Below are positions 59,434 through 64,000 of a DNA stretch of 64,000 bases, in pieces. Every line of letters begins with the position of its first letter. Positions within the stretch are counted from its first letter, which is position 1. The position numbers and the translations under genes are program-made. The DNA comes from Rhodobium orientis (GTDB lineage: Bacteria > Pseudomonadota > Alphaproteobacteria > Rhizobiales > Rhodobiaceae). The stretch lies in assembly GCF_003258835.1 (NCBI RefSeq), contig NZ_NPEV01000018.1, positions 1-64,000 of the forward strand. The letters are read 5' to 3'. The notes beneath the pieces were generated by a model, which saw only the letters and a list, made by a program, of their open reading frames with translations, made no database searches and was not told the origin of the DNA.

Positions 59434-60635
59434 GGTCGGACCTCCCCGATGCTCGGGGCAGGCGTCGGCGGCAAGGCGGGCTGCTTGGGATCCCATGACA
59501 ACTCCTTGAGCACCCGGTTGCGATAGCGTTCCGGGCTGAATTCTTTCAGGTACTGGGTGCGGGCGGCCGCCTTGTCCCGTTCCAGGAGGGCCGGATCGGC
59601 CTTATAGGCGGCAAAGATTGTCTCGATGGCATCGAGGAGGGCGGTGCCGGTGAGCGACGGATCGAGCACATTGCGGGAAAGCTCCGGGCCGACCATCTCG
59701 GCAAGCCCGCCGACATTAAGCACGATCGGCGCGGCGCCATGGGCGAGCCCTTCGATCAGCGCCAGCGGCGCAAGATCGTGGCGCGACAGATAGAGGAAGA
59801 CGTCGAGGCCGCCGAGGATGCGGCTTTTTTCGTCTTCGGACACCCGGCCGGTGACCGCGATGGAGTCCGCGACGCCCCGTTCGGCGACGCGCGCCTCAAG
59901 ACCCTCGACGGAAAGCTGGGCGGTCGGCCCGCCGACCATCGTGGCGGCAACCGGAATACCGGAGTTCTCGAGCCGGCCGATGGCGTCGACGAAATCGAGG
60001 ACGCCTTTTCTGGGATCGAGATTGCCGAGGCAGCCGACGGTGAGCGGGGAATGCGGTGCGGTCGCACGCCCGCCCGGGTCGGCCGCGATGTTCGGCAGGT
60101 CGATGACGTGGGAAAAGAGGTCCGAACGGCGCCCTAGGCGGCCGGTGTCGGCGGTGATCGCGATCAATTCGGTCCCGCGCAACAGAAAGCGCATCAGCGT
60201 CGCCTTCCGGCCCGTGCCCGTGAGGATGTCTTCAAGCCCGTCGCCATGGACATGGAGCCAGACCCGGTCGGCGAGCAGCCGGGCCATGCCGGCAAGGAGC
60301 GCGTCGCGGATCGCGGTATGGGCCCAGGGCGCCATGCCGAGATAGGCGAGCCGGAACCGGCGGCCGGAGACGAGCATCCAGGCAAGGTCGAGGAGAAGGG
60401 CCAGAAAGCCGAAATACTTGCCGAGGCTGCGCTTGCCGACGTCGTTGTTGGTGGCGGCGCCGCCGCGCCATTTCTGGAGCACGTCAAGACCCGCATCCCG
60501 TTCCAGGATGCTCTTCACCGTCGCGGCAACGGCGGACTGGCCGTGATGCGGCGGCGGCAACTGGGCAAGGAACAGCACCGCGCGGTTGTCCGCGCGGGCG
60601 TTGTCGGAACGGGGCTGGCGGGTCTCAGGCTGCAT
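59430..60635 (-). CDS. glycosyltransferase (GT4-like)
   Basis: A 401-residue GT-B glycosyltransferase. The N-terminal domain starts AVLFLAQLPPPHHGQSAVA; the donor domain has LTVGCLGNLDPRKGVLDFVDA and FLYLSRHDLAPLALIEGLAHGAAPIV, which carries the conserved glutamate. The ATG at 60635 overlaps the aminotransferase end by 11 bases. Donor and acceptor are unknown; it probably adds a late sugar to the repeat. Confidence 0.87.
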   Translation of the reverse strand: MQPETRQPRSDNARADNRAVLFLAQLPPPHHGQSAVAATVKSILERDAGLDVLQKWRGGAATNNDVGKRSLGKYFGFLALLLDLAWMLVSGRRFRLAYLGMAPWAHTAIRDALLAGMARLLADRVWLHVHGDGLEDILTGTGRKATLMRFLLRGTELIAITADTGRLGRRSDLFSHVIDLPNIAADPGGRATAPHSPLTVGCLGNLDPRKGVLDFVDAIGRLENSGIPVAATMVGGPTAQLSVEGLEARVAERGVADSIAVTGRVSEDEKSRILGGLDVFLYLSRHDLAPLALIEGLAHGAAPIVLNVGGLAEMVGPELSRNVLDPSLTGTALLDAIETIFAAYKADPALLERDKAAARTQYLKEFSPERYRNRVLKELSWDPKQPALPPTPAPSIGEVRP

Positions 60636-61782
60636 GGCGCAAAAGGCTTTCCGCAATGAGACCGATGATGTCCTCCGGCGCTGCGTCCGGCAGATAGGCG
60701 TGCATCGGCAGGGTGATCATGCTTTCCGCGAACGCTTCCGTCAGCGGGAGGGCATCGGAGGCCGTGTCGGCAAAGGCGGTGAAGAGATGCACCGGCGGAT
60801 AGTGCAGGCTCGACTGGATGCCGTTGTCGGCGAGCATCTGGCGGATCGGATTGCGCGCTTCGCGCGGCACGAGGATGCCGGCGAGATGCGCCGTGCCACC
60901 TTCGGGGTCGCTGCCATAGAGGTACCGCATGCCGGTGTCGGATGCGCGGGCGACGAGGTCGGCGTATGCGCGGGCGTGGCCCTGGCGCAGCGCGTTGAGG
61001 TCGTCGAGGCGCTCCAACTGGGCGCGGCCGAGGGCGGCGCGCAGGTCGTCGATGCGGTAGTTGTAGCCGTGCGCGGTGACGTCATAGGTCGCCGGCCGGC
61101 CGTGGTGGCGGTCCCAGGAGAGCGACGTCATGCCGTGCGAGCGCAGATTGCGGATCTTCGCGGCCAATGCGTCGTCGTCGGTGGTGACCATGCCGCCTTC
61201 GCCAGTCGTCATGTTCTTGTTGGAAAAGAATGAGAAGCAGCCCACAGCTCCGAGCGTGCCGAGCGCGCGGCCGGAAAACCCGTCCATCCGGTAGAGCGGC
61301 GCGTGACAGGCGTCCTCGATCAGCGGCAGGCCGTGCGCCTCACAGATCTTGAGGATCTCGGCCATGCGCGCCGGATAGCCGCCGTAATGCATGACGACGA
61401 CGGCCTTGGTGTTCGGCGTGATGTGCCGTTCGATCTCGGCTGGAGCGATGGTCGGCTCGTCGAGGGCGACGATGTCGGCAAAGACCGGCTTGGCGCCGAC
61501 GGCCTTGGTCATGTTCGCCGCGGCAACGAAGTTGATCGAGGGCTGGATGACCTCGTCCGTCTTGCTCGCGCCGATCTCAAGGGCGGCCAGCGCCAGGTGC
61601 AGCGCGGCGGTGCCGTTGGCGACCGCGATGGCGTGCTTGGCGCCGGTCAGCTCGGAAAACCGCTTCTCGAAGGCCTGCGTGTTCGGACCCATGGAGAGCC
61701 AGCCGGACTCAAGGCACGACAGGACGGCGGCTTTTTCTTCGTCGCCGAGCACCGGCTCGGAGAGTGTGTATTTCCAATCCAT
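60625..61782 (-). CDS. DegT/DnrJ/EryC1/StrS aminotransferase
   Basis: A 385-residue PLP enzyme that puts an amino group on a keto-sugar nucleotide. PLP lysine is K189 in FFSNKNMTTGEGG, and the aspartate that binds the pyridine nitrogen is D157 in IEDACHAP. The ATG at 61782 has GGAG at 7 bases; the ATG at 61788 overlaps the previous stop as ATGA. It implies an amino sugar in the polysaccharide. No matching 4,6-dehydratase is in the window, so its substrate must be supplied from elsewhere. Confidence 0.92.
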   Translation of the reverse strand: MDWKYTLSEPVLGDEEKAAVLSCLESGWLSMGPNTQAFEKRFSELTGAKHAIAVANGTAALHLALAALEIGASKTDEVIQPSINFVAAANMTKAVGAKPVFADIVALDEPTIAPAEIERHITPNTKAVVVMHYGGYPARMAEILKICEAHGLPLIEDACHAPLYRMDGFSGRALGTLGAVGCFSFFSNKNMTTGEGGMVTTDDDALAAKIRNLRSHGMTSLSWDRHHGRPATYDVTAHGYNYRIDDLRAALGRAQLERLDDLNALRQGHARAYADLVARASDTGMRYLYGSDPEGGTAHLAGILVPREARNPIRQMLADNGIQSSLHYPPVHLFTAFADTASDALPLTEAFAESMITLPMHAYLPDAAPEDIIGLIAESLLRHAA

Positions 61783-61784
61783 CG

Positions 61785-62510
61785 TCATGCTCCGCAAGAG
61801 AACCGCATCGGGTCCTGTTCGAAAATGTCCTGGGCGAGGGCGTAGTCGTCGGGCCGGCCGATATCGAGCCAGAAGGCGTCCGACTTGTGGATGCGGACCT
61901 TCTCGCCGGCATCCAGCAGCTTCAGGACGAGGTCCGGGAAATCGAGATACTGGTCCTTCTCGATGTAGTTCAGCACCCGCGGCTCGTAGACATAGACGCC
62001 CATGGAGACCGTGTGGGTGTGCTCCGGCTTCTCGATGTAATTGGTGAGAACGCCGTTGTCGTCGGCCTCCAGGATGCCGAGGTCGATCTTGGTCTTCTTG
62101 GAATGGGCCGCAATCGTCAGCGCCGCGCCCGATGCCTGGTGGGCATCGCAGAGGTCGCGGAAATTGAGGTCGGTTAGGAGGTCGCCGTTCATCACCATGA
62201 AGGTGCTGTCCAGATTTGGCACGCTGGCGAGCGAACCGGCCGTGCCGGTCGGCGCCTCTTCCTCGACGAAGGAGAAGTTGATCTTCTCCGCCAGCGTCTT
62301 GTGCTGGGCGATGAAGGCGCGGAAGAACTCCGCAAGGTGCCCGAGCGTCAGCGTGACGTCGGTGAACCCTTGCGCGGAAAGCTGGCGCAAGAGCACTTCC
62401 AGGATCGGCTTGTCGCCGACCGGAACCAGCGGCTTGGGGAAGGTCGCAGTGAAGGGCCGAAGCCGCGTTCCCTTGCCCCCAGCGAGAATAACGATGCGAT
62501 TACAAGGCAT
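61785..62510 (-). CDS. sugar-1-phosphate nucleotidyltransferase
   Basis: A 241-residue single-domain nucleotidyltransferase. The signature is ILAGGKGTRLRPFTATFPKPLVPVGDKP (near 7-34, shown as parts ILAGGKGTRLRPF and FPKPLVPVGDKP), with VMNGDLLTDL for the metal aspartate and FWLDIGRPDDY at the C-terminus. It makes an NDP-sugar such as GDP- or CDP-activated heptose, mannose or glucose; which one is unclear. The ATG at 62510 is preferred to an in-frame upstream start. It overlaps the aminotransferase. Confidence 0.9.
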   Translation of the reverse strand: MPCNRIVILAGGKGTRLRPFTATFPKPLVPVGDKPILEVLLRQLSAQGFTDVTLTLGHLAEFFRAFIAQHKTLAEKINFSFVEEEAPTGTAGSLASVPNLDSTFMVMNGDLLTDLNFRDLCDAHQASGAALTIAAHSKKTKIDLGILEADDNGVLTNYIEKPEHTHTVSMGVYVYEPRVLNYIEKDQYLDFPDLVLKLLDAGEKVRIHKSDAFWLDIGRPDDYALAQDIFEQDPMRFSCGA

Positions 62511-62599
62511 CTCAATTGTCCCATTCGTGGTCAGTCGGCGAATACGTGGCAAGAAGCGCGCCAGGGCGGCCGAAAAAGCGGCCCCGGCGCCCGCATCGG

Positions 62600-63718
62600 T
62601 CAGCTTCGGGTAAGTTCGTAGTTACCGAAGAATGAACGGCGCTCTTCAACCTCGTCGAGGAGGTGCGCATCGAGCGCCCACAGGATCTCGTCGATGCCGT
62701 CCTCGACCGTGTAGCGGCATTCGAAGCCGAGCTTGTCGTGGAGCTTTTGGAAGCTGACCCGGTAGTTCCGCGGGTCGGTGCTGTTCGACTTGTAGGCGAC
62801 CTTGCGGTCCGGCAGGCGGGTCAGCACCAAATCGACGATCGACTGCTTGGTGTGGTTGTTGGCGTCGCTGCCGGCGTTGAAGACCTCAAAGGCGACCTCG
62901 TCGACCGGGAACTCCAGCACGTGGCGGATCAGCCGGCCGAAATCGCTGACATGGCAATAGGGCCGCCAGGTGTCCGCATCGTAGACCAAGAGCTCCTTGT
63001 CGAGCGCCAGCTCGCGGGTGAACTCGTTGACGGTGAGGTCGAAGCGCATGCGCGGGGCGAGGCCGAAGGCCGTGGCAAAGCGCAGGATCGTCGGCGAATA
63101 GTCGACCTTGCCTTCCTGCGACAGCAGGTGCTTTTCGATCGCCACCTTGGATTCGGCATAGAGCGACAGCGGCGTCAGCGGGCTGTCCTCGCGGGCCAGC
63201 GTTCCCTCGTCCATCAGCCCGTAGTTGGAGCAGGTGGAGACGAAGATGACCTTGTTGAGGCCCCTGCCGTTGAGGTGGTCGATGCAGGTCTCAACGGCGA
63301 CGTCGTTGACCTTGTGGGCCTCCGCCGGGAATTTCTTGGTGATCGGATCGCCGACCAGCCCGCCGAGGATGACGACGTCGGTGACGTCCTCAAGGGCCCG
63401 GTCGAGATCGTCCGGGTTGCCCATGTCGCCGAACACGAAATCGTAGTCCGGATGGGGCAGGGCACCCATCATCGCCGACTGATGGTTATAGACCAGCAGG
63501 TCGAGATTGGTGACGGCAACGCCGTGCCGCAGCAGTTCGCTCGCGACAGGGCCGCCGATATAGCCGGCGCCGCCGACGATCAGCACGCGCCGCTGGCGGT
63601 CGGCACCGAAGCGTGCCGCAAACCGCTCGGCTTCCGCGGCGATGCCGAGGGCGTTCTTCGAGATTGCGGCGTCGCCGCTCCTTGCGGCGGGATGCGGAGG
63701 CTTGAAGGGCGTGTTCAT
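62600..63718 (-). CDS. NAD-dependent epimerase/dehydratase (SDR)
   Basis: A 372-residue extended SDR protein with NAD loop VLIVGGAGYIGGPVASELL after a 45-residue N-terminal tail. The catalytic tyrosine and lysine are in LYAESKVAIEK (YxxxK), and the serine/threonine position is in FVSTCSNYG. Close relatives occur beside a nucleotidyltransferase in surface polysaccharide loci. Product sugar unknown. The ATG at 63718 is preferred; a GTG at 63730 lacks a ribosome-binding site. Confidence 0.85.
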   Translation of the reverse strand: MNTPFKPPHPAARSGDAAISKNALGIAAEAERFAARFGADRQRRVLIVGGAGYIGGPVASELLRHGVAVTNLDLLVYNHQSAMMGALPHPDYDFVFGDMGNPDDLDRALEDVTDVVILGGLVGDPITKKFPAEAHKVNDVAVETCIDHLNGRGLNKVIFVSTCSNYGLMDEGTLAREDSPLTPLSLYAESKVAIEKHLLSQEGKVDYSPTILRFATAFGLAPRMRFDLTVNEFTRELALDKELLVYDADTWRPYCHVSDFGRLIRHVLEFPVDEVAFEVFNAGSDANNHTKQSIVDLVLTRLPDRKVAYKSNSTDPRNYRVSFQKLHDKLGFECRYTVEDGIDEILWALDAHLLDEVEERRSFFGNYELTRS

Positions 63719-63754
63719 GTCGGCGCTCACTTTCGTTGCGGTGATGTCGGGCGG

Positions 63755-64000
63755 TTAAAGGGCGTTCTTGTGGACGATGCCGAAGAAGGGCGTCGCGGCG
63801 AGGATCTTGAGGTCCATCCAGAGCGACCAGTTCTCGATGTAGTCGAGGTCGTATTCGACGCGCTTGCCCATCAGGTCCGGGTCCTCGGTCGGGCCCCGAA
63901 AACCGTTGATCTGGGCCCAGCCGGTGATGCCCGGCTTGACCCGGTGGCGGGTCTCGTAGCGCGCCAGCATGCCGGCATACTGGTCGTTGAGGGCGATCGG
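63755..64000 (-). CDS. sugar transferase (C-terminal end, cut by window edge)
   Basis: The last 82 codons of a bacterial sugar transferase. The segment [20 protein letters not shown] followed by WAQINGFRG is the conserved C-terminus of undecaprenyl-phosphate sugar phosphotransferases. It resembles, but is distinct from, the end of the gene at 40165. The start lies beyond the right edge. It is the second initiating transferase in the locus and probably heads the leftward operon 56001-63718, 37 bases upstream of the epimerase. Confidence 0.85.
   Translation of the reverse strand, partial: PIALNDQYAGMLARYETRHRVKPGITGWAQINGFRGPTEDPDLMGKRVEYDLDYIENWSLWMDLKILAATPFFGIVHKNAL

Overview
The window is a high-GC chromosome segment from an alphaproteobacterium, very probably of the order Hyphomicrobiales (Rhizobiales). 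Evidence for this is the LdtR-type MarR regulator beside an L,D-transpeptidase, the nrdR-ribD-ribE-ribH-nusB-thiL run, the CBP3-type cytochrome chaperone next to a YceD/DUF177 protein followed by plsX-fabH-ihfA-MerR, a Mg-type HemB, and a K+-independent H+-pyrophosphatase. I cannot name genus or species. No phage, insertion sequence, plasmid or CRISPR signal was found.

Positions 1-37,370 are mostly conserved housekeeping genes. In order: recO, a proline dehydrogenase-like gene, parC, then (minus strand) selO, an FAD monooxygenase, the N-end-rule transferase bpt, an SLC13-type transporter, an RDD membrane protein and hemB. Next comes a stand-alone heme-globin sensor gene facing away from a methyl-accepting chemoreceptor across a 720-base gene-free gap. 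A valine-degradation group follows (isobutyryl-CoA dehydrogenase, 3-hydroxyisobutyryl-CoA hydrolase, small membrane protein, mmsB). Then ldtR and an L,D-transpeptidase, glyA-nrdR-ribD-ribE-ribH-nusB-thiL, an MFS transporter, hppA, a glyoxalase-superfamily protein, bamE, the CBP3 chaperone, the DUF177 protein, plsX, fabH, ihfA, a MerR regulator and tRNA-Pro(GGG).

From 37,455 to the right edge the window is one large surface/exopolysaccharide locus. It holds sugar-nucleotide genes (manC-type GDP-mannose enzyme, UDP-glucuronate decarboxylase, CDP-paratose-2-epimerase-like enzyme, a nucleotidyltransferase, a DegT aminotransferase, an SDR epimerase), glycosyltransferases, a flippase, a polysaccharide deacetylase and an outer-membrane export lipoprotein. 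Three kinds of component occur twice: initiating sugar-phosphate transferase (40,165 and 63,755), Wzy/ligase-like membrane protein (38,882 and 54,351) and Wzc-like chain-length protein (43,903 and 52,161). This suggests two polysaccharide pathways, or one with paralogous parts. One Wzc-like protein has lost the Walker A lysine.

The most interesting signal is in the middle of this locus. Three genes (a Tat-exported protein of unknown function, a methyltransferase-like protein and the UDP-glucuronate decarboxylase) each have a sigma-54 (RpoN) -24/-12 type sequence at a plausible distance upstream; one matches the consensus core exactly. This points to RpoN control of part of the polysaccharide programme, with an uncharacterised exported protein as a member. 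Exact copies of the octamer TTAACCAT, known as a CtrA half-site in alphaproteobacteria, lie upstream of the L,D-transpeptidase and of the polysaccharide export gene, suggesting a cell-cycle input. These regulatory claims rest on motif reading only.
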